From assembly GCA_965603075.1 (NCBI GenBank), contig CBFDBO010000013.1:13540-77539 (forward strand): a stretch of 64,000 nt of DNA, in the 5' to 3' direction. The notes beneath the pieces were generated by a model. The model saw nothing but the letters and a program-made list of their open reading frames with translations. It did not search any database and had not been told where the DNA came from. This DNA is from JABJOR01 sp965603075. GTDB taxonomy: Bacteria > Pseudomonadota > Alphaproteobacteria > Rhodospirillales > Casp-alpha2. Positions 1-9,325 of the stretch are shown here, in pieces; the first letter of the stretch is position 1, and each line of letters opens with the position of its first letter. Both the position numbers and the translations under genes were made by a program.

Positions 1-823
1 CAACTTCAGTCACAGGAATATCAATAAGTTCAGGGGCTGTTTCTTCTACAGCCACTTCAGGTTCGGGTACTTGCGCTTGCACAACTTCTGAAACCGTTTC
101 CGTCACTTCTGGATCGACAACTGTTTCGACGATGGATTCTACTAAGGTCTCTAGTGGTGGACTTGTGATTTCTTCTGCAACGGGCTCTTCTACTGGTTCG
201 GATGTTTCAACAACAACTTCTTCAACGCTCTCTACCTGTACTTCTGGCTCGATTGTTTCTTCAACCAAGTCATTGCCCGTATCAACAGGGGGGGTGAAAT
301 TACTTTGGGCCCCGTCTTGAACATCAATGGAACCATCCGATGAGGCTTCCTCTTGTGCGTTTGGAACAGGCGTTACAAGTTTTGCAATAAAGCTATCTTC
401 TTCCGTGGCCATATACCACGTACCATAGGCAATAATGGCGAGTAAAAATCCGGCAAAGATTATTGCCCCCCCCGGCACACCAGATTCTGGAATGGGCGAT
501 GGGAAATCGAGTTTTGTTTTCTTGGTAACGCCACCTGCCATCCCTTTATATAAAGAGACCAGCTCAATACTATCAATTTCCAGATGTTCGGCGTAGGTAC
601 GGATAAAACCCGTAATATAGGCAGTACCCGGCAATTCATTGAAACGCTCTTGTTCTAAGGCTTCTAGATAACGCCAGTTGATGCGCAGCATCTGGGCCAC
701 TTCGGAAATTGTTTCGTTCCGGGCTTCTCTAGCCTTGCGTAATGCAGACCCCACAACATATTCCTCACCCACTTTATTTGAAGGCTCGGTCTTGTTGTCT
801 AAAGCATCTTTTGTACGTTCCAT
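1..823 (-). CDS. RodZ-like helix-turn-helix membrane protein (3' end off window)
   Basis: About 274 codons are visible; the gene runs off the left edge. Residues about 25-95 form a Cro/RodZ-type helix-turn-helix (VGSALRKAREARNETISEVA, then LPGTAYITGFIRTYAEHL), the hallmark of RodZ-like cytoskeletal adaptor proteins. One membrane helix follows at about residues 118-138, then a long Glu/Val/Pro/Thr-rich, probably extracytoplasmic stretch. The C-terminal DUF4115 domain usual in this family would lie outside the window. ATG at 823-821 was chosen because homology begins soon after it. It lies 178 bp downstream of ptsP on the same strand. That gap is AT-rich and holds several TCAAGT/TTGAGA-type half-repeats at about 899-930, possibly a promoter. 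In related genomes ispG often follows. The family call is confident; a role in cell shape is inferred from the family. Confidence 0.8.
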   Translation of the reverse strand, partial: MERTKDALDNKTEPSNKVGEEYVVGSALRKAREARNETISEVAQMLRINWRYLEALEQERFNELPGTAYITGFIRTYAEHLEIDSIELVSLYKGMAGGVTKKTKLDFPSPIPESGVPGGAIIFAGFLLAIIAYGTWYMATEEDSFIAKLVTPVPNAQEEASSDGSIDVQDGAQSNFTPPVDTGNDLVEETIEPEVQVESVEEVVVETSEPVEEPVAEEITSPPLETLVESIVETVVDPEVTETVSEVVQAQVPEPEVAVEETAPELIDIPVTEV

Positions 824-1001
824 GAAAACCCAATAATTAATTTATCAAAACAGTTAATACATAAATCACTGACTGCATCCATTTCTTACTATTTAAAGTG
901 CTCTCAAATACTTGAAATTGAGAACCACTTGAGATTCAGCCATCCATAGCTTGCCGGGATAATGTCAAAATAGGGTTAATAAATTCATTTAGAATGAAAT
1001 T

Positions 1002-3293
1002 TTAAATTTCTATCGTGTGATCTAAGGCATAACCACGTAATTTTGTTCTCAACGATAGATCACCCACCGATAACAATGGAAGTAAATAATTTTCCAATTC
1101 TTGCACCTCAAGACTAAGCAACATGGCTTTAACGGGGCCTATAGAAGAGGGCACCATAGAAAGTTGACGAAAACCAATACCAAGCAGCGCCATGGCTTCA
1201 ACGGGGTAACCCGCCATCTCTCCACAGAGGCTCAACGGTTTATCGGCTTTATTACATTCCACAACCACATTTCGCAAAAACGATAACACCGATGGCGACA
1301 ATGTATCATAACGCCCTGCCAATTTAGGGTTACCACGATCCCGAGCAAATAAAAATTGCATCAGGTCGTTACTGCCAACTGACAGAAAATCACTCTGTTT
1401 AAGTAATGCTTCCAATTGAAAAGCCAGAGCAGGAACCTCTAACATGGCGCCGGCCATAGTTTTTTCAGGAACTTTGCCGCCAGCCGCTTCACAAAGTTTC
1501 AATTCAAGATCCAGCAACGCCTTCGATTGTTTAAATTCATAAACATTGGAAATCATTGGGAACATGATGTGCAACTCTCCACCATCTACAGCCCTTATCA
1601 AAGCGCGAAGCTGTCCCCTCAGCATGGCCGGATGATCCAAAGAGATACGGATAGAACGCCAACCCATGGCCGGGTTTTCTTCATAGGTTGGTTCCCAATA
1701 GGGTAAAATTTTGTCCCCACCCACATCGAGCGTGCGAAAGACCACTGGTTTGCCATCTGCGCCTTTCAGAATTTCACGGTAGATGGCTTCTTGTTCATCT
1801 ACATCCGGAAATTGCGGACGGACCATGAAGGGGACTTCGGTTCTATAAAGCCCAATACCCGCAGCCCCAATATCATGGAATCGATCGACATCTATTAACA
1901 ACCCGGCATTAATTGATAACGAGACATCCACACCATCTTTTGTTTTCGACGGCACATCGCGAAGCGCGTCATGCATTTTGGCTTGTACGCTACGGGCTTT
2001 AATCGCTTCTTTAAAGGTATACTGAACATCCTCACCGGAACGTAGAAAAATTCGCGCGGAATCGCCATCAACGATAACATGATCACCATGGTCTACGCGG
2101 TTCAGTAATTCCTTCACCTGTGCAACCACGGGAATATCCAGAGCACGGGCAACGATCGCCGCGTGACTGGTGGGGGAGCCTTCTTCCATTACAATGGCGC
2201 GAAGCCTGGATATATCATAATCAAATAACTGTGCAGGTCCCAAAGTACGTGCAACAAGAATTACATGGTCCGGTAAGTTCACATTATTGGAAACAATGCC
2301 GCCCCCATGTAAATGACGCATCAAGCGAATGCCTAAATCTTCAATATCATGGGCCCGTTCGCGCAAATAAGGATCAGCGATTTGGCTAATGCGAGAGCGT
2401 AATTCATTTTGCACACGCTCAACGGCGGCTTGGGCTGTTAAACCTGAATCGATAGCGGCATGCAGTTTTTCCAACCAGCCCGCATCATTGGCAATCATGC
2501 GGTACGCTTCCATGATCTCACGAGGTTCACCTTCACCCGCCAGAGCGCCAGCAGACATAATGGTGTCCAACTCGCCGTGCATGGTTGCGTAGGCTGTATC
2601 CAGCAATGCATGTTGCTCTTCGATATTATCGGCGACGACTTGATCAACACGGTAGAATGCTTGATGGATTACCGCTGTTCCCATGCCAAGCCCGCTATTT
2701 AATCGCGCCCCTTCTAATCGAAGCGGTTTGATACCAAGGCCATCGACAGGGGCTAATTCAGCGCGGTCCACAAGCTCACCGCCCGCGACCATTTCCGCCA
2801 GAACCATGACGACGGTTTCTAAGGTTTCAATTTCTTCATCAGTATAGTGGCGTTGGGTTTTGTTCTGAACCACCAGCACACCAAAAACCCGACCACTACG
2901 AACCGCAGGAACCCCCATCAGAGAATGATAGATTTCCTCACCGGTTTCCGGTCGAAAGGCAAAATTGGGATGGCTTTGTGCGTCAGGTAAGGAAAGCGGC
3001 CTTGCGTGGGCAGCGATATCACCAACCAACCCTTCGCCAATGCGCAGGTGAGTATTATGAACAGCGCTGGCCTGCAATCCATGGCTGGCAAATAGCTCGA
3101 GCAGGTCGCCAGCACGTCTTACATAAAGCGAGCATACTTCCGCGACTATTTCGGCAGCGATGATTTCAACGATCCGGTCCAATCGTTCTTGAACTTCACC
3201 TGTATCTGCCATAATCGCGCGCACACGCGACAACAGCCGTCGCAAGGCTTGCGTACGGAATTCCCGTGAACTTTGTGTCGTAACAGAAGGCAT
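1002..3293 (-). CDS. ptsP: Phosphoenolpyruvate-protein phosphotransferase PtsP (EI-Ntr)
   Basis: Cytoplasmic enzyme I of the nitrogen phosphotransferase system, which passes phosphate from PEP to NPr (PtsO). The 763 residues match the family length. A GAF domain occupies about residues 25-170. The N-terminal PEP-utiliser region and swivelling domain follow, with the phosphorylated histidine at H377 in EEGSPTSHAAIVARAL. The C-terminal PEP-binding barrel carries GIGLYRTEVPF, FRTLDVGGDK and, near the end, the LSLCGEMAGYP motif with the catalytic cysteine. It lies 59 bp downstream of lysC on the same strand, a pairing common in alphaproteobacteria. No HPr or EIIA gene is visible here. Regulation of nitrogen or potassium metabolism is family knowledge, not shown by the sequence. 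Confidence 0.95.
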   Translation of the reverse strand: MPSVTTQSSREFRTQALRRLLSRVRAIMADTGEVQERLDRIVEIIAAEIVAEVCSLYVRRAGDLLELFASHGLQASAVHNTHLRIGEGLVGDIAAHARPLSLPDAQSHPNFAFRPETGEEIYHSLMGVPAVRSGRVFGVLVVQNKTQRHYTDEEIETLETVVMVLAEMVAGGELVDRAELAPVDGLGIKPLRLEGARLNSGLGMGTAVIHQAFYRVDQVVADNIEEQHALLDTAYATMHGELDTIMSAGALAGEGEPREIMEAYRMIANDAGWLEKLHAAIDSGLTAQAAVERVQNELRSRISQIADPYLRERAHDIEDLGIRLMRHLHGGGIVSNNVNLPDHVILVARTLGPAQLFDYDISRLRAIVMEEGSPTSHAAIVARALDIPVVAQVKELLNRVDHGDHVIVDGDSARIFLRSGEDVQYTFKEAIKARSVQAKMHDALRDVPSKTKDGVDVSLSINAGLLIDVDRFHDIGAAGIGLYRTEVPFMVRPQFPDVDEQEAIYREILKGADGKPVVFRTLDVGGDKILPYWEPTYEENPAMGWRSIRISLDHPAMLRGQLRALIRAVDGGELHIMFPMISNVYEFKQSKALLDLELKLCEAAGGKVPEKTMAGAMLEVPALAFQLEALLKQSDFLSVGSNDLMQFLFARDRGNPKLAGRYDTLSPSVLSFLRNVVVECNKADKPLSLCGEMAGYPVEAMALLGIGFRQLSMVPSSIGPVKAMLLSLEVQELENYLLPLLSVGDLSLRTKLRGYALDHTIEI

Positions 3294-3352
3294 AATACTT
3301 AAATAAGCCTTTGGTATTTCGCCTTATTCAGGCTTGTTTATGCTTTTCGTAA

Positions 3353-4573
3353 TCAATCAGAATCAAGTCCATAACTGGTATGCAATGACCGTAGAGCAAG
3401 CTCGGTATATTCTTCAGCGATGAGAACACTAACTTTGATTTCCGAGGTGGAAATAACCTGAATATTAATGCCCCGTTCGGCAAGGGCCGAGAACATTTGT
3501 TGTGCAATACCAGCGTGAGAGCGCATGCCCACACCAACGATGGATATTTTAACCACATCCGGGTCCGAGCGCAGATCAAGGTAATCAAGTTCTTCACGCA
3601 AAGCTTCCAACGTGCTGACGGCTAATTTAAGGTCGCCCGAGGTAACAGTAAATGTCAGATCGGTGCGATTGTCATCAGCGGAGACATTTTGCACGATCAT
3701 GTCCACATTGACATTGGCTTCGGCCAACGGGCCAAAGATACTTGCAGCTGCGCCGGGTTTATCACCCACACCCACCAACGTTATTTTTGCTTCATCACGA
3801 CTATAGGCGATGCCACTTACAATTGCCTGTTCCACGATTTCATCCTCATCAACGACTAATGTGCCGGGTTCATCTGTATAGCTGGATAGTACTTGAAGGC
3901 GAACACCTTCTTTCATGGCAAGTTGTACAGAACGAGTCTGCAAAACTTTGGCGCCAAGCGAAGCCATCTCCAGCATTTCTTCATAGGTTATTTTATCAAG
4001 TTTATGGGCCTTGGCGACAATGCGAGGATCGGTTGTATAGACCCCGTCTACATCGGTGTAGATATCACAACGATCAGCCTTAAGTGCCGCGGCTATGGCA
4101 ACTGCACTGGTGTCTGAACCACCGCGGCCCAGCGTGGTGATTCGCATATCAGGACCGACGCCTTGGAAGCCCGCAATAACGGGGACTTCACCGCTTTTCA
4201 TGCGGCTATCCAACGCGTCCGTTTCGATACGTTCGATACGGGCTTTGCCATGAACACCATCGGTATGAATAGGAATTTGCCAACCGAGCCAAGAACGCGC
4301 CGAAATACCGAGGTCTTGAAGGGCCAGTGAAAGCAATCCAACGGTGACTTGCTCCCCGCTTGCAACCACAACATCATATTCCCTTGCATCGTGAAGGTTA
4401 GACGTCTCATCGGCGTAGGAGACCAATTGGTTGGTCGTGCCGGACATAGCCGATAGAACCACCGCGACCTCATTGCCTGCGTCCACTTCACGTTTTACCC
4501 GCAATGCAACAGCCTTGATTCGTTCCGGATCGGCGACTGAAGTTCCACCGAATTTTTGAACAATTCGTGCCAT
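3353..4573 (-). CDS. lysC: Aspartate kinase
   Basis: Catalyses ATP-dependent phosphorylation of aspartate, the first step to lysine, threonine, methionine and diaminopimelate. Start ATG at 4573-4571 gives MARIVQKFGGTSV, the family's usual N-terminus; the frame stays open upstream to 4624, but that extension is not conserved. Product 406 aa. The kinase domain covers about residues 2-230 (KFGGTS; GRGGSDTSAVA; YTDVDGVYTTDPRI). Two ACT regulatory domains follow (about 265-400), so feedback inhibition by lysine and/or threonine is likely. It heads a minus-strand unit with ptsP and diverges from ubiG. dapD and dapE of the same pathway lie about 20 kb away. Confidence 0.96.
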   Translation of the reverse strand: MARIVQKFGGTSVADPERIKAVALRVKREVDAGNEVAVVLSAMSGTTNQLVSYADETSNLHDAREYDVVVASGEQVTVGLLSLALQDLGISARSWLGWQIPIHTDGVHGKARIERIETDALDSRMKSGEVPVIAGFQGVGPDMRITTLGRGGSDTSAVAIAAALKADRCDIYTDVDGVYTTDPRIVAKAHKLDKITYEEMLEMASLGAKVLQTRSVQLAMKEGVRLQVLSSYTDEPGTLVVDEDEIVEQAIVSGIAYSRDEAKITLVGVGDKPGAAASIFGPLAEANVNVDMIVQNVSADDNRTDLTFTVTSGDLKLAVSTLEALREELDYLDLRSDPDVVKISIVGVGMRSHAGIAQQMFSALAERGINIQVISTSEIKVSVLIAEEYTELALRSLHTSYGLDSD

Positions 4574-4711
4574 AATGAATACCAAACTCTTTTTATTGTA
4601 CTGTCGTATTTTGCTGTCTACCAAATTTGCAATCGGTTAGAATTACATACTCAGCGGCGCATACATACTCTGATCACAGTAATCAGACAACCCGGTATAA
4701 CAGGATTTTAG

Positions 4712-5467
4712 ATGCAGGACGGAAACAAAACAACAAGCGCATCGACCGCTTCTCAGGACGAAATTGACCGATTTGCCGCCATGGCCGACGAATGGTGGGA
4801 TGATACTGGCAAATTCAAACCCTTGCACAAGCTAAATCCAGCCCGCATTGAGTTCATTCGAGATCATTTAATTGACCATTTTGGTTTGGATAAAACCAGC
4901 GATAAACCGCTTTCAGGATTGAACCTGATTGATGTTGGTTGTGGTGGTGGTTTGATCAGCGAACCCCTTTGCCGGTTGGGCGCAAACGTCACTGCCATTG
5001 ATGCGGGGATTGAGGCCGTCACGGTCGCCCGCACCCACGCCGAACGCGAAGGGCTTGAAATAAATTTTCGCAATGATCTTCCAGAGACTGTGGCGGCCGA
5101 AGGTTTGCAATTTGATGCGGTGGTCTCGCTTGAAGTTATTGAACATGTTGCCGATATCGATGGGTTTCTAGCGGCGCTGGCATCCCTAGCTAAACCGGGC
5201 GGGGCGTTGGCGCTTGCGACCCTCAACCGAACCATAAAATCTCTGGCCATGGCAAAAATTGGCGCGGAGTATTTATTACGCTGGGTTCCCCCCGGCACCC
5301 ACGATTGGAAAAAATTCGTAAAGCCATCCGAAATGGCGAATGGCTTGCGCCCGCACGGCATTACCTTAAATGCCATGCAAGGTATCAGCTACGCTCCAAC
5401 CAAAGATGAATGGTTCTTGAGCAATGATGTTGATGTTAATTATTTAGCGTTTTTTACGAAAGACTAG
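4712..5467 (+). CDS. ubiG: Ubiquinone biosynthesis O-methyltransferase UbiG
   Basis: SAM-dependent methyltransferase that performs both O-methylations of ubiquinone biosynthesis at the membrane. 251 aa, normal length. The N-terminus carries the UbiG signature around FAAMADEWWDDTGKFKPLHKLNP (written here across residues 21-43). The SAM-binding loop LIDVGCGGG is at residues 72-80, followed by SLEVIEHV. The C-terminus (THDWKKF, GISYAPTKDEW, NYLAFFTK) is typical. Divergent from lysC with a 138-bp shared intergenic region, the usual alphaproteobacterial arrangement. It converges with the DUF1178 gene; the 32-bp gap contains several GCTATT copies but no clear terminator. Confidence 0.95.
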   Translation: MQDGNKTTSASTASQDEIDRFAAMADEWWDDTGKFKPLHKLNPARIEFIRDHLIDHFGLDKTSDKPLSGLNLIDVGCGGGLISEPLCRLGANVTAIDAGIEAVTVARTHAEREGLEINFRNDLPETVAAEGLQFDAVVSLEVIEHVADIDGFLAALASLAKPGGALALATLNRTIKSLAMAKIGAEYLLRWVPPGTHDWKKFVKPSEMANGLRPHGITLNAMQGISYAPTKDEWFLSNDVDVNYLAFFTKD

Positions 5468-5499
5468 CTATTCTATCTCGCTATTACGCGCTATTGCGT

Positions 5500-5928
5500 C
5501 TAGCTATTGCGCCGCGGAGCAAGAGGCATTTGTACAATCTCGATGCCTTCTTCGTCCAGTTCTTTGCTTTCTTCTTGCGTTGCTTCGCCGTAGATACCGC
5601 GCTCTTCGGTTTCGCCATAGTGAATGCGTCTGGCTTCATCTGCGAATTGATCACCGACGTAGTCGCAATTATCTTCGACATGATTACGAACCATATCGAG
5701 CGCCTTCTGAACTTCTTGGGCAATAACTTCGGTACGGCTATCTTCTTGCGATGACTGCCCCTTATATGCTGCCACATTGGGGGCCATAAGGGCTTTCTCA
5801 ACCTTGGCATCGCCACACACAGGACAAGAAACATCTCCCGAAGAACGTTGCTCCTCAAAACCATCACTGCTGCGAAACCATGCTTCAAATTCGTGATTTA
5901 ATGAACATTTTAATTGAAAGCTAATCAT
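5500..5928 (-). CDS. DUF1178 family protein
   Basis: 142-aa protein of the DUF1178 family, function unknown. The start MISFQLKCSLNHEFEAWFRSS is typical of the family, and an N-terminal zinc-ribbon-like element is visible (one Cys near residue 8, then CPVCGD near residue 35). The middle part (NCDYVGDQFADEARRIHYGE) is also conserved, and the C-terminus is acidic. In many alphaproteobacteria this gene sits with grxC, the nitrilase-like hydrolase and ubiG; here a methyltransferase gene on the other strand has entered the cluster. The family call is firm; nothing in the sequence shows its biochemical role. Confidence 0.9.
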   Translation of the reverse strand: MISFQLKCSLNHEFEAWFRSSDGFEEQRSSGDVSCPVCGDAKVEKALMAPNVAAYKGQSSQEDSRTEVIAQEVQKALDMVRNHVEDNCDYVGDQFADEARRIHYGETEERGIYGEATQEESKELDEEGIEIVQMPLAPRRNS

Positions 5929-6057
5929 GCCACACCATAAAAACTATTACTAAAAATCATTGCTAATAAAGACCATACCCGATATTTGGTTAGCCCACTC
6001 ATTATACAGACTAATTCAGAAAGTCCATACAGAAGATTAACAGGTTTAAATTTAATA

Positions 6058-6657
6058 ATGACCCACCAATGCCGCCACCTAAGAATAAAACAGCCAGAAA
6101 TCTGGATTTCCCGTTTCGCCCCATTATTTGAAAAAGGCGGCAACGTTCTGGATGTGGCCTGCGGAGGGGGACGACACACCAAGTTGCTTTTGGATTTGGG
6201 CCTAAAGGTTACGGCCCTTGATTTACACACCGATATTATAACCGAGCGTATGGGCGACATAGAAAACCTTACTATTGTCACGGCCGATTTAGAAGATGGA
6301 CCGGATATATTTGGCGCGACTGGTGCATTAAAAAACCAGCAATTCAGCGGCATTGTTGGTGTTAATTATTTACACCGAGAGCTTTTCCCCGGTATAGTAA
6401 ATGCCATAAAACCGGGTGGAATTTTCCTATACGAGACTTTTGCAGAGGGCAATGAGCGGTTTTCTAAACCCCGCAACCCCGATCACCTTCTAAAGAACGG
6501 CGAACTTCTCGACATAACAACCAACAGCTTTAGTGTCATCGCCTATGAACATGGCCTGGTTAATTCTTATAGTGGACCTGGTGTACGCCAACGTATTGCC
6601 GCCATTAAAGGCGACCAACCACAAAAGCTGGAAGATGTGGATTTAAGTGATTTTTAA
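6058..6657 (+). CDS. Class I SAM-dependent methyltransferase (TehB-like)
   Basis: About 199 aa from ATG 6058. An in-frame TTG at 5986 would add 24 residues, but homologous N-termini begin close to the ISRFAPLF segment, so 6058 is preferred; the ribosome site (AGG at 6042) is weak. The SAM-binding loop VLDVACGGGRHTKLLLDLG and the acidic loop ALDLH are clear, and KPGGIFLYETFAEGNERF is typical of small TehB-like methyltransferases. The substrate is unknown. It is flanked by DUF1178 (divergent) and by the nitrilase-family gene, whose stop codon overlaps its own (convergent). Alphaproteobacterial grxC/nitrilase/DUF1178/ubiG clusters usually lack this gene in this orientation. Confidence 0.82.
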   Translation: MTHQCRHLRIKQPEIWISRFAPLFEKGGNVLDVACGGGRHTKLLLDLGLKVTALDLHTDIITERMGDIENLTIVTADLEDGPDIFGATGALKNQQFSGIVGVNYLHRELFPGIVNAIKPGGIFLYETFAEGNERFSKPRNPDHLLKNGELLDITTNSFSVIAYEHGLVNSYSGPGVRQRIAAIKGDQPQKLEDVDLSDF

Positions 6658-7490
6658 TCACTAAAAGGACGATCATGTTGCAATGAGGGAATTTTCGACC
6701 GAACCACATCGACACGTGCCGGATCAATCTCAGCCATGACAATGCCACCGTGTTCTCCACCATGCTCTCCACCATCGGCCAATATTTCGCCCCATGGATC
6801 AATGATCAAAGAATGTCCATAGGTTTGTCGTCCCCCTTCGTGCTCACCACACTGGGCTGGGGCAAAGATATAACACCCAGTCTCAATAGCCCGAGCCCGT
6901 AATAAAGTATGCCAATGTGCTCTACCCGTGGGTTTGGTAAAGGCCGAAGGAACGCTGATAAACTGCGCGCCGCTTTGAGCTAAGTGACGATATAACCCCG
7001 GAAACCGAAGATCGTAACACACGGTTAGTCCCAAATTACCCCACGGTGTTTCCGCGACAACCGCCCGGTCTCCATGACGATAATTTGTCGACTCTCGGTA
7101 CTGTTCATTACTTGATAGAACAGCATCGAATAAATGGATTTTGTCATATCGGGCCTTAACCTCACCATGATTATCCAATAATATGGAGCGATTAGCGAGC
7201 TTACCCGGAACGTTTGATTTCACCACCAGTGAGCCGATTAACAACCAAACGCTCTGTTCTTTTGCCACGCGTGACAGTGAGGCCAGCGCCTGTGTTTCTG
7301 ATTCATACATCGCTTTTGCGTGCAGTAAGACCGCGTCCGGTTCCATCATGGCGGCGGTTTCTGGCAGCATGATAAAGTCGGCCCCATCCGAGGCTGCTTT
7401 CTCAATTAATTCTGAAATTTTCGTAATGTTTCTTTCCGGGTCGCGCCCGGTGGTGGTCTGAATGAGCGCTAGGTTAAAGGGTCCAGCCAT
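6654..7490 (-). CDS. Carbon-nitrogen hydrolase (Nit1/Nit2-like, omega-amidase or deaminated-glutathione amidase type)
   Basis: 278-aa nitrilase-superfamily hydrolase. The catalytic triad is visible: E44 (IMLPETAAMM), K117 (RYDKIHLFD) and C158 (LTVCYDLRFPGLY). Nit family members in alphaproteobacteria beside grxC are most like Nit1/Nit2, which repair deaminated glutathione or hydrolyse omega-amides; exact substrate is inference. It lies 10 bp downstream of grxC on the same strand, so the two are probably co-transcribed, which fits a glutathione-related role. The tail contains a short repeated GGEHGGEHGG segment, probably a slippage expansion near the end of the protein. Confidence 0.9.
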   Translation of the reverse strand: MAGPFNLALIQTTTGRDPERNITKISELIEKAASDGADFIMLPETAAMMEPDAVLLHAKAMYESETQALASLSRVAKEQSVWLLIGSLVVKSNVPGKLANRSILLDNHGEVKARYDKIHLFDAVLSSNEQYRESTNYRHGDRAVVAETPWGNLGLTVCYDLRFPGLYRHLAQSGAQFISVPSAFTKPTGRAHWHTLLRARAIETGCYIFAPAQCGEHEGGRQTYGHSLIIDPWGEILADGGEHGGEHGGIVMAEIDPARVDVVRSKIPSLQHDRPFSD

Positions 7491-7500
7491 TTAAGTACTA

Positions 7501-7821
7501 TTAGCCTAACCCGAGTTTTGCGTTCAACAATCCATCATAATCAAGTTCCATCAGCTCATCACAACCACCAATGTGCTCATCATTAATGAAAATCTGTGGA
7601 ACAGACGTTTTCCCCCCGGCCCGCTTAATCATTTGATCGCGCAGCACAGGCTTCATCATCACACCATATTCCTCGTAATTGACACCTTTACGGTCCAAAA
7701 GCTGCTTTGCATGACTGCAATACCCACAGAAAGGAGAAGTATAGATCTCGACAATAGGGTTGCTTGGCGCAACGTCTGTCTCAGATGTGGCTTTATTGGC
7801 GTCCATAGGATCGTATGTCAT
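7501..7821 (-). CDS. grxC: Glutaredoxin 3
   Basis: 106-aa glutaredoxin, a glutathione-dependent dithiol oxidoreductase of the cytoplasm. The active site reads C32-G-Y-C35 in TSPFCGYCSHAKQLL, a dithiol site with Gly where CPYC is more usual. The GSH-binding TSVPQIFIN with its cis-proline and the GGCDEL motif are present. About 20 residues precede the usual start; an in-frame ATG at codon 6 does not remove the extension. It is co-oriented with the nitrilase gene 10 bp downstream. In most alphaproteobacteria comF lies immediately upstream of grxC; here a permease and a response regulator separate them. Confidence 0.93.
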   Translation of the reverse strand: MTYDPMDANKATSETDVAPSNPIVEIYTSPFCGYCSHAKQLLDRKGVNYEEYGVMMKPVLRDQMIKRAGGKTSVPQIFINDEHIGGCDELMELDYDGLLNAKLGLG

Positions 7822-7978
7822 CGATATTTACTCTGGTTGTTTATTCTACAGGAGGGTACATAAGCAGGTATTATGAAAAAATCAATCGGCATGTTGTGTT
7901 TGCTATGATATGTCAGGAGGTTTTTTATAACAAATATAAAGAATTCCACACTATTGATCACCATTTGGTTCACCCGAA

Positions 7979-8893
7979 ATGCAAATATATTTACCGATTG
8001 CAGAAGTCTCCGTCAATTTCTTCCTTATTTTCGGAATGGGTGCTGGTGTTGGAATTCTATCTGGTTTGTTCGGTGTTGGTGGTGGCTTTCTTATAACGCC
8101 ATTATTAATGTTTGTTGGCATCCCCCCCGCCATTGCCGTGGCAACGTCTTCTAACTTATTGGTAGGCAGTTCCGTATCCGGGGTGCTGGCACATTGGCGA
8201 CGGGGTAATGTTGATTTTAAAATGGGGGGCGTCTTATTAATTGGCGGGCTTGCTGGTTCTATAATCGGTGTGGGGGTCTTCACGTTCCTAAAAAGCCTTG
8301 GACAAGTGGATTTGGTTATTCAGCTTTGTTACGTGTTCTTTCTGGGCGGACTTGGTAGCTTGATGATGATTGAAAGCATACAAAGCATCATCAAGCGAAA
8401 ACGGAAAATACGAACCCGCAGCCATACCCATAATTGGATGCATGGCTTACCCTATAAAATTCGTTTCCGGCGATCACGCCTCTATATCAGTGTATTTCTG
8501 CCATTATCCATTGGCTTTTTTGTTGGATTGTTATCGGCCATCATGGGTGTCGGTGGTGGGTTTATTATTGTCCCCGCTATGGTTTATATGCTTGGCATGC
8601 CTACCGCTGTGGTTATCGGCACGTCTTTATTCCAGATTATTTTTGTTTCAGCTAACATCACAATTTTACAATCTACGAACAATCAATCTGTTGATGTTGT
8701 ACTGGCAATTATTCTACTCACCGGGGCTGTTATTGGGGCGCAATTCGGGGCAAAGTTTGGGGCCAAATTACAAGGAGAACAATTACGCGGTCTTCTTGCC
8801 TTGATCGTTTTGTTGGTATGTGGACGAATGGCCTATGAATTAATTTTAACCCCGGATGAAATCTACACCATTAGTTCTATATTAAAACCTTGA
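7979..8893 (+). CDS. TauE/SafE (TSUP) family inner-membrane permease
   Basis: 304-aa polytopic membrane protein with about eight hydrophobic helices and the two family repeats: FGMGAGVGILSGLFGVGGG near residue 20-38 and LLSAIMGVGGGFIIVP near residue 185-200. TSUP proteins transport small anions such as sulfite, sulfoacetate or other organosulfur compounds; the substrate cannot be read from sequence. A central basic cytoplasmic loop (IIKRKRKIRTRSHTHN) separates the halves. It is divergent from grxC (157-bp gap) and is followed 66 bp later by a response regulator, possibly in the same transcript. Confidence 0.9.
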   Translation: MQIYLPIAEVSVNFFLIFGMGAGVGILSGLFGVGGGFLITPLLMFVGIPPAIAVATSSNLLVGSSVSGVLAHWRRGNVDFKMGGVLLIGGLAGSIIGVGVFTFLKSLGQVDLVIQLCYVFFLGGLGSLMMIESIQSIIKRKRKIRTRSHTHNWMHGLPYKIRFRRSRLYISVFLPLSIGFFVGLLSAIMGVGGGFIIVPAMVYMLGMPTAVVIGTSLFQIIFVSANITILQSTNNQSVDVVLAIILLTGAVIGAQFGAKFGAKLQGEQLRGLLALIVLLVCGRMAYELILTPDEIYTISSILKP

Positions 8894-8959
8894 AGTTAAA
8901 TAACCTAGGGGAGTACATTTTTCTTTACCGTACCATCCGGCCGAAGAAAGGCTTAGTTA

Positions 8960-9319
8960 ATGGCAAATATTCTTTTAGTTGAGGACGACTCATTAATTCG
9001 AGAGCTTGTTTCCCTACGGCTTTTAATTCGAGGGCACATCGTTGAAAAGGCTGAAAACGGTAAAATCGGCTACGATAAAATCAAACAATCTTCGTACGAC
9101 CTTGTCCTTCTTGATCTTCATATGCCTGTCATGAGCGGTAAAGAGCTCATAAAAATATTGCGTGCTGAAAATTATAAAGGGATTGTTGTGGCACTAACTG
9201 CCGACGATCTCACATCGCAAGACGGTATCGTTGGTGATCATGCCTGCAACGGGATTATCCATAAACCGATTATCGAAGGTTTTGAAGAGCAAGTGGAAGC
9301 CTTTTTAGGCAATCTTTGA
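8960..9319 (+). CDS. Single-domain CheY-like response regulator
   Basis: 119-aa stand-alone receiver domain. The acidic pocket (VEDD at residues 7-10), phospho-acceptor D52 (LVLLDLHMPVMSG), T80 and K102 (IIHKPI) are all present, so it should be phosphorylatable. There is no output domain, implying that it acts by protein-protein contact or as a phosphate shuttle. No histidine kinase adjoins it; the nearest candidates are the PAS-HisKA kinase at 39.3 kb or a kinase elsewhere. It converges with comF; the stop codons are 6 bp apart. Confidence 0.93.
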   Translation: MANILLVEDDSLIRELVSLRLLIRGHIVEKAENGKIGYDKIKQSSYDLVLLDLHMPVMSGKELIKILRAENYKGIVVALTADDLTSQDGIVGDHACNGIIHKPIIEGFEEQVEAFLGNL

Positions 9320-9325
9320 CATTGC

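Noticed and set aside
132..320. Plus-strand ORF rich in Ser/Thr
   Set aside because: It is the antisense of the low-complexity Glu/Val/Pro-rich tail of the RodZ-like gene; no ribosome site or family.
4864..5376. Minus-strand ORF of 170 aa inside ubiG
   Set aside because: Shadow of ubiG, which has clear homology on the other strand.
5468..5499. Repeated GCTATT copies between ubiG and DUF1178
   Set aside because: Too short and irregular to call a repeat element or terminator.
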